This document shows, in pieces, positions 16,385 through 24,389 of a DNA stretch of 39,758 bases; the stretch's first letter is position 1; every line of letters begins with the position of its first letter. The translations under genes were made by a program, and so were the position numbers. Source of the DNA: an uncultured Clostridia bacterium (lineage in GTDB: Bacteria > Bacillota > Clostridia > TANB77 > CAG-508); assembly GCA_947589065.1 (NCBI GenBank), contig CANPZM010000013.1, positions 1 to 39,758 on the forward strand, read 5' to 3'. Below the pieces are notes generated by a model. That model was not told where the DNA came from and did no database searches. It worked only from the letters and a program-made list of their open reading frames with translations.

Positions 16385-17203
16385 TTAAATTAGCATTGTC
16401 AATAGATAATATGCAAATGGTGCTGCAAAAATTACGCTATCAAATCTATCTATTAATCCACCATGACCAGGTAATAAATTACTAAAATCTTTAATTCCAA
16501 TATATCTTTTTATGCATGAAGCCGAAAAATCTCCAATTTGACCAATAATTGTTAATACAAGTGCAACCATAAAAATAGTTAAATAGTTAAATTGCATATA
16601 GAAAATTTCATTAAATACGGCCGTCGCTATTAAACTTAAAATCACTCCGGCCATTACGCCAGCTACGCAACCTTCAATAGATTTCTTAGGGCTAATCTTA
16701 CTAAATTTATGTTTTCCGAATTTGCATCCGATAAGGAAAGCAAATACATCAGAACCCCATGTACATAAAAACAAATACCAAATATAAAATTTTCCTATTA
16801 GCGTTCCATTTTTCTCATATCCAAACAAAATCGGTATAAATATGTAAAACCCTACAATATACAAAATTCCTAGTAAAGTTATTGATATATCTACTAGATT
16901 TATTTTCATTTCAGTAATAATTATATGTAAAAATAAAATCGCTACTATTGAAATTATTGCAATTCCTAAATAATTAAAAACATATTCCATAGGAATTACA
17001 TGTATAAAAGCAATTAGCAATGTCGTTAAATATCCAATCCAAGAAATTGGCTTGAATTTTTCAGAGCAACACTTCATATATTCATGCATACTAACTAAAG
17101 CTAAAAGTGTAACAATAATATCAATAATATACTTATTACTACATATTAAAATTACAAATAAAAGTGGAATTCCAACTAGTGAAACACATACTCTTTTAAG
17201 CAT
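16385..17203 (-). CDS. cdsA: Phosphatidate cytidylyltransferase
   Basis: A 272-residue membrane protein that makes CDP-diacylglycerol from phosphatidate and CTP. About seven hydrophobic segments run through it, and the C-terminal CDS signature is complete: SCIKRYIGIKDFSNLLPGHG followed by GLIDRFDSVIFAAP. GSDVFAFLIGCKFGKHK, upstream, is the usual companion motif. AAAGGACC precedes the ATG by 8 bases. It lies between uppS and rseP in a standard envelope block. Confidence 0.94.
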   Translation of the reverse strand: MLKRVCVSLVGIPLLFVILICSNKYIIDIIVTLLALVSMHEYMKCCSEKFKPISWIGYLTTLLIAFIHVIPMEYVFNYLGIAIISIVAILFLHIIITEMKINLVDISITLLGILYIVGFYIFIPILFGYEKNGTLIGKFYIWYLFLCTWGSDVFAFLIGCKFGKHKFSKISPKKSIEGCVAGVMAGVILSLIATAVFNEIFYMQFNYLTIFMVALVLTIIGQIGDFSASCIKRYIGIKDFSNLLPGHGGLIDRFDSVIFAAPFAYYLLTMLI

Positions 17204-17235
17204 AACAAGGTCCTTTCTATTTATATAATTATTAT

Positions 17236-17943
17236 TTATCCAGCACCGAACTTTCTTTTTCTTTTTTGATATTCTACAACAGCATTATCTAAATCCTCTT
17301 CCGTAAAATCAGGCCAATACTTGTCAATAAATAATAATTCTGAATATACAGATTGCCAGGTCAAAAATCCACTTAATCTAAGTTCTCCACTAGTTCTAAC
17401 TATTAAATCAGGATCTGGCATTCCTTCTGTGTACATATAATCTGAAACTATATCTTCATTTATTTCTTCAATATTTAACTTTTTCTTCTCTACATCTTTT
17501 GCAATATTTTTTATTGCATGAATAATTTCATCTCTTCCACCATAATTAAGAGCAATAGAAAATATAATTCCATCATTATTTTTAGTTCTCTCAATACATT
17601 TTTCTATACTTTTTTGTAATCCAGTTGATAAAACTTTTATATCTCCTAAAACTTTTATTTTAATATTCTCTGTATCTGCTCTTTTGCCATAATCATCTAA
17701 ATATGTTTTTAATAAAAGCATCAAAGCCCCAACTTCTTCTTCACTTCTTTTCCAATTTTCTGTAGAAAAAGCATAAACCGTTATATATTTAATACCAATT
17801 TTTTTCGCATATCTGACTATTTTTTCTAAAGTTTTAGCACCCTCTTTATGTCCTAATCTATAATCAATTTTTTTCTCTTTTGCCCATCTTCTATTTCCAT
17901 CCATAATAATTCCTACATGTATTGGTATATTCGGTTGTTCCAT
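17236..17943 (-). CDS. uppS: Isoprenyl transferase (undecaprenyl diphosphate synthase)
   Basis: A 235-residue cis-prenyltransferase that builds the C55 lipid carrier for peptidoglycan. Signature motifs are all present: HVGIIMDGNRRWAKEK with the catalytic Asp, VYAFSTENWKR, and PDLIVRTSGELRLSGFLTWQ. It begins the uppS-cdsA-rseP run; 211 bases containing a dispersed repeat separate it from frr. AAAGGAATG lies upstream of the ATG. Confidence 0.95.
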   Translation of the reverse strand: MEQPNIPIHVGIIMDGNRRWAKEKKIDYRLGHKEGAKTLEKIVRYAKKIGIKYITVYAFSTENWKRSEEEVGALMLLLKTYLDDYGKRADTENIKIKVLGDIKVLSTGLQKSIEKCIERTKNNDGIIFSIALNYGGRDEIIHAIKNIAKDVEKKKLNIEEINEDIVSDYMYTEGMPDPDLIVRTSGELRLSGFLTWQSVYSELLFIDKYWPDFTEEDLDNAVVEYQKRKRKFGAG

Positions 17944-18011
17944 ATTTTATTTCATTCCTTTCTAGGTACAATTTACTCAAAAATAACAAAGAAATTCTAG
18001 TGGAATATAGA

Positions 18012-18054
18012 TTTTTCTATAATAGGAAAGTAAAACTTTCCTATTATAGAAAAA
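18012..18054. repeat. Perfect 19-bp inverted repeat (palindromic module)
   Basis: TTTTTCTATAATAGGAAAG (18012-18030) and its exact complement (18036-18054) around a TAAAA loop. The right arm (CTTTCCTATTATA) recurs at 19548-19564 and at 26112-26125. It directly abuts the 88-base repeat at 18057. In minus-strand RNA it would follow a run of eight T. Confidence 0.7.
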
Positions 18055-18056
18055 AA

Positions 18057-18144
18057 AGCGGACATTATTAATATTTCTACCATTTATAACATTTTTAAGT
18101 CCGCGTCTTTGTTCGTCCGCGAAAAATTGTATAACAATTTTTCT
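18057..18144. repeat. Dispersed 88-base intergenic repeat, copy A (frr-uppS gap)
   Basis: One of three 88-base copies (others at 25991 and 39667), all in the same orientation. It differs from copy C at six positions, all in the left half. Internal structure: GCGGAC at 18058, GTCCGCG at 18099 and again at 18115, and a perfect hairpin GAAAAATTGT-ATA-ACAATTTTTC (18121-18143). It ends 11 bases before the frr stop codon. Confidence 0.85.
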
Positions 18145-18154
18145 CTCATCATTC

Positions 18155-18703
18155 CTATACTGACATTATTTCTTGTTCTTTTTTTTCAAATTTACTATCT
18201 ATTTCTGCTATCTTTTTGTCAGTTAATTTTTGAATTTGTTCTTCTGCTTTTTTCAATTCATCTTCTGTTATAAGTGATTCTTTTTCCATTTCTTTTGCTT
18301 CGTCTATTCCGTCTCTTCTGATTGCTCTTATACTTACTTTTGCATCTTCAGCTATTTTCTTTATATCTTTAACTAAATCTTTTCTTCTTTCCTCTGTTAA
18401 TTCTGGAAATGCTAATCTTATTACTTTACCATCATTATTAGGATTTAATCCAATATCTGATGCTAAGATTGCTTTTTCAATATCCTTTAATACACTAGCA
18501 TCCCATGGTTGAATAACAATTAATCTTGCTTCAGGAACAGAAATTCCTGCCATTTGATTTATTGGAGTTGGCACTCCATAATATTCAACCATTATTTTAT
18601 TTAATATTGCTGGATTAGCTCTCCCTGCTCTAATATCTGAAAAATTGTCATCTAAAACACTTAATGTTTTATTCATTCTTTCTTCAAGTTCATAAAATTC
18701 CAT
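18155..18703 (-). CDS. frr: Ribosome recycling factor
   Basis: A 182-residue RRF, which splits the post-termination ribosome with EF-G. The signature is plain: FSDIRAGRANPAILNKIMVE at the start, YYGVPTPINQMAGISVPEAR, and LTEERRKDLVKDIKKIAEDAK, the typical long helices. AAAAGGAG precedes the ATG. It follows pyrH by 21 bases, the common order. tsf and rpsB are not adjacent. Confidence 0.96.
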   Translation of the reverse strand: MEFYELEERMNKTLSVLDDNFSDIRAGRANPAILNKIMVEYYGVPTPINQMAGISVPEARLIVIQPWDASVLKDIEKAILASDIGLNPNNDGKVIRLAFPELTEERRKDLVKDIKKIAEDAKVSIRAIRRDGIDEAKEMEKESLITEDELKKAEEQIQKLTDKKIAEIDSKFEKKEQEIMSV

Positions 18704-18724
18704 AATTAATATTCTCCTTTTCTT

Positions 18725-19420
18725 TTATTTTACAATTGTCCCTATTTTTTCACCATTTGCAGCTTTTACTATATTTCCTGGATTTTCTAATGCAAAAACT
18801 ACTAATGGAATATTATTGTCTTTGCATATTGCTATGGCTGTAGAATCCATAACTTTCAAATTTCTATTTAAAACTTCTGAATATGTTATTTCGTCAAATT
18901 TAGTTGCTGTTGGATCTGTCTTTGGATCAGCAGTATATACTCCATCAATTGTTTTAGCTACCAATATTGTATCTGCACCTATTTCTGCAGCTCTTAAAGC
19001 AGCTCCTGTATCTGTTGAGAAAAATGGGTGTCCTGTTCCGCCACCAAAAATTACAACTTCTCCATTTTCAAAATGTCTTTCCGTATCTCTTTTAGTATAT
19101 GGTTCTGCAATTTGTATCATAGAAATTGAAGTTTCAACAACAGCCTTTATTCCTTTATTTTGTAAAGCATCTTTTAATGCTAAAGAATTTATAACTGTTG
19201 CTAACATTCCCATATAGTCAGAAGTTACACTTTCCATATTATATCCATATTTTCCTCTCCAGAAGTTGCCACCTCCAACTACAATTCCAACTTGTATACC
19301 TTGTTTAGTAACATCTATTATTTTTTCACAAATTTTATCTACTGTACTTGCATCAATTCCTGTTTTTTGTTCTCCTGCCAAGGCTTCGCCACTTAATTTT
19401 AGTAAAACCCTTTTATACAT
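18725..19420 (-). CDS. pyrH: UMP kinase
   Basis: A 231-residue bacterial UMP kinase (amino-acid kinase fold) that phosphorylates UMP to UDP. Motifs: [20 protein letters not shown] at the N-terminus, [14 protein letters not shown], and [19 protein letters not shown]. Normal length. ATAGGAG lies upstream. A TATAAT box is visible about 60 bases upstream, but without a convincing -35. Confidence 0.96.
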   Translation of the reverse strand: MYKRVLLKLSGEALAGEQKTGIDASTVDKICEKIIDVTKQGIQVGIVVGGGNFWRGKYGYNMESVTSDYMGMLATVINSLALKDALQNKGIKAVVETSISMIQIAEPYTKRDTERHFENGEVVIFGGGTGHPFFSTDTGAALRAAEIGADTILVAKTIDGVYTADPKTDPTATKFDEITYSEVLNRNLKVMDSTAIAICKDNNIPLVVFALENPGNIVKAANGEKIGTIVK

Positions 19421-19547
19421 TTTTTATTCCAACTCCTATCATAATATACTTTTGTCATTCTATCATATTATAAAAAATATCTCTACTATTTTTTAAATAT
19501 TCATAATTATTTTTTTATAAAGTCAATTTCTCCGTCCTGTTGACATT

Positions 19548-19564
19548 AAAACTTTCCTATTATA
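19548..19564. repeat. Single arm of the CTTTCCTATTATA module
   Basis: AAAACTTTCCTATTATA matches the right arm of the 18012-18054 palindrome. It sits between pyrH and the 19605 gene, without an 88-base core. Confidence 0.5.
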
Positions 19565-19568
19565 CAAA

Positions 19569-19606
19569 AAAATATACAAACTATATTTAATTAGTTTGTA
19601 TATTTT
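19569..19606 (-). terminator. Intrinsic terminator after the 19605 gene
   Basis: AAAATATACAAACTA (19569-19583) pairs fully with TAGTTTGTATATTTT (19592-19606), 8-base loop, overlapping the stop codon. A-rich sequence on the plus strand gives a T-run on the minus strand. Confidence 0.7.
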
Positions 19607-19940
19607 AATTTGATTCCCATCTAACAAGTTTTATATCTTTATAGGTAGATAAAACTTCCATATATTTTTGATATTCTTCTTCCCACAATACATTTGGTAC
19701 CTTATCAAATGCTTCAAATACTCTTTCTGCCTCTCTCAGAAAAATTAATTGTTCTGTTGTCGTTAATTTTTCATACTTTTTTGAAAATGCATATAATTTA
19801 TTCAATGTATCATTTGCTTTTATAAAAGTCCAAAAATCTTTTACTTTCATTCCAGCCATCTTAATTTGTGCAACAGCTAAAGCAATCAACATAATTATTA
19901 TCGCTATCAGCATAAAAACAATAATGAGTACGGGCACCAT
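19605..19940 (-). CDS. Small membrane-anchored protein of unknown function
   Basis: A 111-residue protein. One N-terminal membrane helix (PVLIIVFMLIAIIIMLIALAV) is followed by a cytoplasmic, helical, charged domain (KKYEKLTTTEQLIFLREAER ... WEEEYQKYMEVL). I recognise no family. It stands as its own transcription unit: promoter at 19973-20001 (TTGATA-17-TATAAT), AAAGGAG before the ATG, and a terminator at the stop. Confidence 0.7.
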   Translation of the reverse strand: MVPVLIIVFMLIAIIIMLIALAVAQIKMAGMKVKDFWTFIKANDTLNKLYAFSKKYEKLTTTEQLIFLREAERVFEAFDKVPNVLWEEEYQKYMEVLSTYKDIKLVRWESN

Positions 19941-19972
19941 AGAACTTACTCCTTTGTATAAAACTTAAAAAA

Positions 19973-20001
19973 ATTATAACATACACATAAAATTATATCA
20001 A
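19973..20001 (-). promoter_or_regulatory. Sigma-A-like promoter of the 19605 gene
   Basis: Minus strand: TTGATA (19996-20001), 17-base spacer, TATAAT (19973-19978), about 32 bases from the ATG. Confidence 0.7.
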
Positions 20002-20115
20002 TAAAAAAACAAATATACAATATTTTAATCTTCTTTATTTTATAATAATTATATTATACCCCATAAAAAAATAAAAATTCAACATTTCACTTTAAATTCT
20101 CATACATAGCAATAT

Positions 20116-20775
20116 TTACACTTTATTTTTTTCCTTAATAAATACACCTTGCTTTTCATTATAATCCAAATTAAAAGTAAAATTATTTTTTATCTTTTTT
20201 TGAATCATTTCATTCACAACGACATCTTCTATATTCTGTTCTATCTGCCTTCTAATAATTCGAGCTCCATATTTAAAATAATTTGAATTATTAATAATAT
20301 AATTTTCTAAGTCTTGAGAAACAACTATTTTTATATTTTTTTCTCCCAATACTTCCTCAATTTCATGTAATTTTTTTCTAAAAATTAAGTGCATATCTTG
20401 TTCAGTCAGATGGCTAAATATTAATATTTCATCTATTCTATTTATAAGTTCAGGTTTAAACAATTTTTTTAATTCACCCAAAATTAAATCTTTTTTCATT
20501 TCTTCTTTTGAGCTTATAAATCCTATATTTTTTTTACCATCAAGAATTTCTGCACCAATATTCGATGTAAGAATAATTAAATTTTCCTGAAAACTAGCCT
20601 CTCTACCGTTAGAATCAGTTAATTTTCCATCTTCCAAAATTTGCAACAATATATTTAATACCTCTTCATTTGCTTTTTCAATTTCATCAAAAAGTACAAC
20701 TGAATAAGGTTTTTTTCTAACTTTTTCAACTAGTGTCTTTCCATCATCATACCCAACATATCCGCGGAGGAGCAC
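20116..20775 (-). CDS. clpC: Clp ATPase, C-terminal fragment after a +1 frameshift
   Basis: This frame continues the gene at 20747-22357. It resumes at GYVGYDDGKTLVEKVRKKPY, then shows the second Walker B VVLFDEIEKA, LQILEDGKLTDSNGR, ILTSNIGAE, an IGF tripeptide (NIGFISSKEE) that in related Clp ATPases docks ClpP, and the arginine-finger region FKPELINRIDEI, ending in a normal D2 small domain. The nominal GTG at 20775 lacks a convincing ribosome binding site, so independent translation is unlikely. Together with the upstream part it would make one ATPase of about 746 residues. Confidence 0.75.
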   Translation of the reverse strand: MLLRGYVGYDDGKTLVEKVRKKPYSVVLFDEIEKANEEVLNILLQILEDGKLTDSNGREASFQENLIILTSNIGAEILDGKKNIGFISSKEEMKKDLILGELKKLFKPELINRIDEILIFSHLTEQDMHLIFRKKLHEIEEVLGEKNIKIVVSQDLENYIINNSNYFKYGARIIRRQIEQNIEDVVVNEMIQKKIKNNFTFNLDYNEKQGVFIKEKNKV

Positions 20776-22357
20776 CTATTATCTTAGATATAGAATTTTG
20801 TTCCATATACTCTGACATGTCAAGTCTTATAAAATTTTTTTCACCCTCAAAACATTCCTCGGCAATAACTTTTGCTAACTCAGTTTTTCCCACTCCTGTA
20901 GCACCTAAAAATAAAAAAGAACTAATTGGTCTATTAGAATTTTTTATCTTTATTGTTCCTCTTTTTAATGCTCTTGAAACACGACTAACTATTTCTTGCT
21001 GACCTACAATTTTTTCATTTAGTCTATCTTCAATATTAATAAGTTTTTTCATTCTTTCCTCAGTTATTGTTTTAACAGGTATTTGCGTTAAATTTGAAAC
21101 AATTAATTCTACATCATCAGAACTAACCTCTTTTTTTTCATTTTTTATTTTTACACGTGCAGAAGCCTCGTCAATTAAGTCTATAGCCTTATCTGGTAAA
21201 AATTTTTCAGGAATATATTTTTCTGAGAGTCTAACTGCACTTTGAATTGCTGTATCTAAAATTTTCACTCCATGATATTTTTCATATTTTGGAACTATTT
21301 TTTTCAATATTTCAATAGTTGCCTTTTCATCAGGTTCACTAACAATAACTGGCTGAAAGCGTCTTGCAAGTGCAGTATCCTTTTCTATATATTTTCTGTA
21401 TTCTTCTAAGGTAGTAGCACCAATTAATTGAATTTCTCCTCTAGCAAGTAAAGGTTTTAAAATATTGGCTGCATCAATTGCACCTTCTGCTGCTCCAGCA
21501 CCAACAATCATATGAACTTCATCTATAAAAAGTATAATATTTTTATTTTCTTTAATTTCTTTAATACATTTTTTTAGTCTTTCTTCAAAATCGCCTCTAT
21601 ATTTACTCCCTGCCAATAATTGCGATAAGTCTAAACTTATAATCCTTTTGTTTTTCAAATAATCATCAACATCACCTTTAGCAATTTTCATTGCTAATTC
21701 CTCAACAATAGCAGTTTTTCCAACTCCAGCTTCTCCAATCAAACAAGGATTATTTTTATTTCTTCTATATAATATTTCCGTCAATCTTTCCGTTTCTTTT
21801 TCTCTTCCAAATGCACCATCAAATTTTCCTTCTATTGCCAAATTAATCAAATCAACTCCATATTTATTCAATTCTGATATTTTACTTTTGGCTAGTGAGG
21901 TTCCTGTATCTGGGTAATCATAAATAGCTTTATATAATCTTTTTAATAATGCATCAACATCAAAACCTGCATCTTGTGCCAATTTTGATGCAATGCATTC
22001 CTTATCTTTAAAAACTGAAATCATTAAATGTTCTGTTCCAATATAATCTGATGCACTTTTCTTTGATTCAGTATAAGCATTTTCCAATACATGCTTTAGT
22101 CTAGGAGTATAATCCTTAATCTCTGTCGGAGTAGATTTACCAATAATTTCTTCTACAATTCTATAAACTTTTTCATGATTTACATTTAAGTCTTTAAAAA
22201 CTTTTGCAACTATTCCTATATCTGCTTTTACCAAACCATAAAGTAAATGTTCAGTACCAACATATGTATGTCCCATTTCTCTAGCAAAATTTTCTGAAAT
22301 TTTAAGTACAGTCTTTGCAGCCTCTGTAAACTTATAATCCATATGAATACACCTCAA
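20747..22357 (-). CDS. clpC: Clp ATPase (ClpC/ClpA-like), N-terminal part, interrupted by a frameshift
   Basis: AAA+ unfoldase of the Clp/Hsp100 class feeding ClpP. N-terminal double repeat (FTEAAKTVLKISENFAREMG; PRLKHVLENAYTESKKSASD); D1 Walker A GEAGVGKTA and Walker B ILFIDEVHMIVGAGAAEGAI; D2 Walker A GATGVGKTELAK. It then reads DMSEYMEQNSISKIIGAPP and goes out of frame (RICWV, stop) at CCTCCGCGGATATG; removing one C restores PPGYVGYDDG. The junction DLIDEASARVKIKNEKKEVS runs straight from D1 to D2: the coiled-coil middle domain of true ClpC is missing, making it ClpA-like in layout. No ctsR, mcsA or mcsB nearby. The frameshift may be a sequence error or a real lesion. GAGGTG precedes the ATG. 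Confidence 0.85.
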   Translation of the reverse strand: MRCIHMDYKFTEAAKTVLKISENFAREMGHTYVGTEHLLYGLVKADIGIVAKVFKDLNVNHEKVYRIVEEIIGKSTPTEIKDYTPRLKHVLENAYTESKKSASDYIGTEHLMISVFKDKECIASKLAQDAGFDVDALLKRLYKAIYDYPDTGTSLAKSKISELNKYGVDLINLAIEGKFDGAFGREKETERLTEILYRRNKNNPCLIGEAGVGKTAIVEELAMKIAKGDVDDYLKNKRIISLDLSQLLAGSKYRGDFEERLKKCIKEIKENKNIILFIDEVHMIVGAGAAEGAIDAANILKPLLARGEIQLIGATTLEEYRKYIEKDTALARRFQPVIVSEPDEKATIEILKKIVPKYEKYHGVKILDTAIQSAVRLSEKYIPEKFLPDKAIDLIDEASARVKIKNEKKEVSSDDVELIVSNLTQIPVKTITEERMKKLINIEDRLNEKIVGQQEIVSRVSRALKRGTIKIKNSNRPISSFLFLGATGVGKTELAKVIAEECFEGEKNFIRLDMSEYMEQNSISKIIGAPPRICWV

Positions 22358-22363
22358 ATTTAT

Positions 22364-22411
22364 TATTCACAAAAAAAATAAAAACATACACTAGAATCTT
22401 TCTAATGTATG
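22364..22411 (-). terminator. Intrinsic terminator after mscL
   Basis: Minus strand: stem from CATACACTAGA (22385-22395) and TCTAATGTATG (22401-22411), one mismatch, followed by a T-rich run (22364-22384). It separates mscL from the Clp ATPase gene. Confidence 0.8.
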
Positions 22412-22437
22412 CTTCTATAATCAACTTTTAATATAAA

Positions 22438-22917
22438 TTATTTTACTTTCTCTGTTTCCAATTCTGAAGTACAATGTGGACATCTTGTAGCTTTATACTT
22501 TATTTCTGATAAACAGAATGGGCATATTTTTGTTAATGGTTCTACATCAACACTTTCTTCTTTTCTATTTTTTCCTATTTTCTTAGCTATTCTACCTTCA
22601 ACTTCTTTATTCATCTTTTCTAAACGCTTATTTAAACTAATAATGCATTTCAATGCTAGAAATACTGAAAGTGCAATTATTAGAAAATTAATTATAGCTG
22701 TTACAAAAGATCCAATTCTAATCTGTGCATTAGAAACCTGAATAACCCAACTTGTATAGTCAACATTTCCAGTAAATAAAGCAGTAAATGGCATAATAAT
22801 ATCTTCAACTAATGATTTTATAATTGCCTGAAAAGCAGAACCAATTACTAAGCCGACTGCCATATCCATAACATTGCCTTTCATCGCAAATTCCTTAAAT
22901 TCTTTTAAAAATTTCAT
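22438..22917 (-). CDS. mscL: Large-conductance mechanosensitive channel MscL with C-terminal zinc ribbon
   Basis: A 159-residue channel that opens under membrane tension to release solutes. FLKEFKEFAMKGNVMDMAVG begins the N-terminal helix and TM1 (VGLVIGSAFQAIIKSLVEDI); TM2 follows (FVTAIINFLIIALSVFLAL). The cytoplasmic tail is longer than usual and ends in CPFCLSEIKYKATRCPHCTS, a zinc ribbon that E. coli MscL lacks. Start ATG 22917 follows TGAGGT. It has its own promoter (22951-22979) and terminator (22364-22411). Confidence 0.93.
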   Translation of the reverse strand: MKFLKEFKEFAMKGNVMDMAVGLVIGSAFQAIIKSLVEDIIMPFTALFTGNVDYTSWVIQVSNAQIRIGSFVTAIINFLIIALSVFLALKCIISLNKRLEKMNKEVEGRIAKKIGKNRKEESVDVEPLTKICPFCLSEIKYKATRCPHCTSELETEKVK

Positions 22918-22950
22918 ATTTTACCTCATTTCACTTTTTATTACACACTC

Positions 22951-22979
22951 TTTATATCAGATTTTCTCATACATTTCAA
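22951..22979 (-). promoter_or_regulatory. Sigma-A-like promoter of mscL
   Basis: Minus strand: TTGAAA (22974-22979), 17-base spacer ending TGA, TATAAA (22951-22956), about 34 bases upstream of the ATG. Confidence 0.6.
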
Positions 22980-22980
22980 G

Positions 22981-24312
22981 CTATATTCCAAGAATAACTA
23001 CTGCAATATTAAAATAAATCAAAACTGAACAAGCATCAACAATTGTACTAATAATTGGGGCAGCCATTATTGCAGGATCAAGTTTTAACTTTTTGGCTAA
23101 CATTGGTAGTAAGCATCCTAAAGATTTTGCAATAGTAATCGTTCCCAAAAGAGTAAAACCAACAATAAAAGCTAATTTCATATTATTATATTGTATAATT
23201 ATTCTTACAAAATTAAATGCAAACAATGCAATTCCAACTAAAACAGCAACTCTAATCTCTTTCCACCATACTTTAAATATATCTTTAAAATGTATTTCAT
23301 CATTTGCAAGTCCTCTTATTATTAATGTAGAACTTTGCGAACCGCAATTTCCTCCTGTATCCATTAACATCGGTATAAATGCAACTAATATAGGAATTGC
23401 AGCAAAAGCATTTTCATAGTTTGTAATAATTGTTCCTGTAAAAGTTGATGATATCATAAGTACTAATAGCCATAAAATTCTATTTCGTGCATGTTTAAAT
23501 ACACTTGTTTTAAAATATGTATCTTCACTAGGTGTAATAGCAGCCATTTTTTCAAAGTCTTCATTAACTTCTTCTTGTAAAACATCAATTGCATCGTCAA
23601 TAGTAACAATACCAACTAATCTATTTTCATTATCAACAACAGGTATGGAAGTTTCATCATACTTGTCAAATTTTTTTGCAACTTCCTCTTGATCTTCTAA
23701 TGTTGAAATTTTAACAAAATTTGTATCCATAATGTCTTTAACAAAAACGCCATTTTTAGCTAAAATTATATCTTTAAGTGAAACTATTCCTACAAGTTTT
23801 CTAGTCATTGTTAAAACATAACACGTATAAATACTTTCAACATCATCACCCATTTTTCTTATTTTATCAATAGCCTCTTCTACTGTCATATTTTCCTTTA
23901 AGTCAATAAATTCTGTTGTCATGATACTTCCAGCACTATCTTCTGGATATTTCAACAACTCATTAATTAATTTTCTATCTGCCGGATTTTGTGCTCTTAA
24001 TATACGTTTTACAACATTAGCCGGCATTTCTTCAATTAAATCTACTGTATCATCCATAAATATATCATCAAGAACTGATTTTAATTCTGTATCAGTAAGT
24101 GCATTTATTAACTTTTCTTGCATATCTGAATCTAATTCTACAAAAGCATCAGCTGCAACATCTTTAGGTAATAAACGATATACAATCACAATTTGTTCTT
24201 CATCCAATTCTTCAAAAATACTCGGTATATCTGCACTATTAATTCCTTCTAGTAATTCATGCACATCTGAATATTTTTTCTCTTCTAATAATTTTTGCAA
24301 TTTTTCAACCAT
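22981..24312 (-). CDS. mgtE: Magnesium transporter MgtE
   Basis: A 443-residue Mg2+ channel of normal length. Order: MgtE_N superhelical domain (about 20-125, VIVYRLLPKDVAADAFVELD); paired CBS domains (about 130-250, LKYPEDSAGSIMTTEFIDL and VKISTLEDQEEVAKKFDKYD); plug helix; five-helix pore domain with FIPMLMDTGGNCGSQSSTLI, the conserved selectivity segment, and PAIMAAPIISTIVDACSVLI. The start ATG 24312 has AAAGGAG upstream, directly next to a leader hairpin (24327-24356). No M-box-like leader is recognised; the gap to the gene before it is only 116 bases. Confidence 0.95.
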   Translation of the reverse strand: MVEKLQKLLEEKKYSDVHELLEGINSADIPSIFEELDEEQIVIVYRLLPKDVAADAFVELDSDMQEKLINALTDTELKSVLDDIFMDDTVDLIEEMPANVVKRILRAQNPADRKLINELLKYPEDSAGSIMTTEFIDLKENMTVEEAIDKIRKMGDDVESIYTCYVLTMTRKLVGIVSLKDIILAKNGVFVKDIMDTNFVKISTLEDQEEVAKKFDKYDETSIPVVDNENRLVGIVTIDDAIDVLQEEVNEDFEKMAAITPSEDTYFKTSVFKHARNRILWLLVLMISSTFTGTIITNYENAFAAIPILVAFIPMLMDTGGNCGSQSSTLIIRGLANDEIHFKDIFKVWWKEIRVAVLVGIALFAFNFVRIIIQYNNMKLAFIVGFTLLGTITIAKSLGCLLPMLAKKLKLDPAIMAAPIISTIVDACSVLIYFNIAVVILGI

Positions 24313-24326
24313 GTATATCTCTCCTT

Positions 24327-24389
24327 TCTATAAAAATATATCCAAATTTTTATAGATACAAATATAGAGGCATAATCGCCTCTTTTTGT
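24327..24389 (-). promoter_or_regulatory. Two hairpins in the mgtE leader
   Basis: TCTATAAAAAT (24327-24337) pairs fully with ATTTTTATAGA (24346-24356), abutting the mgtE Shine-Dalgarno. Just upstream, AGAGGC (24366-24371) pairs with GCCTCT (24378-24383); its T-run lies on the plus strand, so it is not a standard terminator for the minus-strand gene before it. A regulatory role is inference. Confidence 0.4.

Noticed and set aside
18057..18144. CRISPR array
   Set aside because: The copies are 8-14 kb apart with no regular spacers and no cas genes.
18725..19420. Plus-strand frames over pyrH, mgtE, recG, polC and others
   Set aside because: They lie antisense to genes with complete family motifs and lack ribosome binding sites.
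20116..20775. Independent second Clp-related gene starting at GTG 20775
   Set aside because: There is no ribosome binding site and the fragment starts within the D2 domain; it is the frameshifted remainder of the upstream part.
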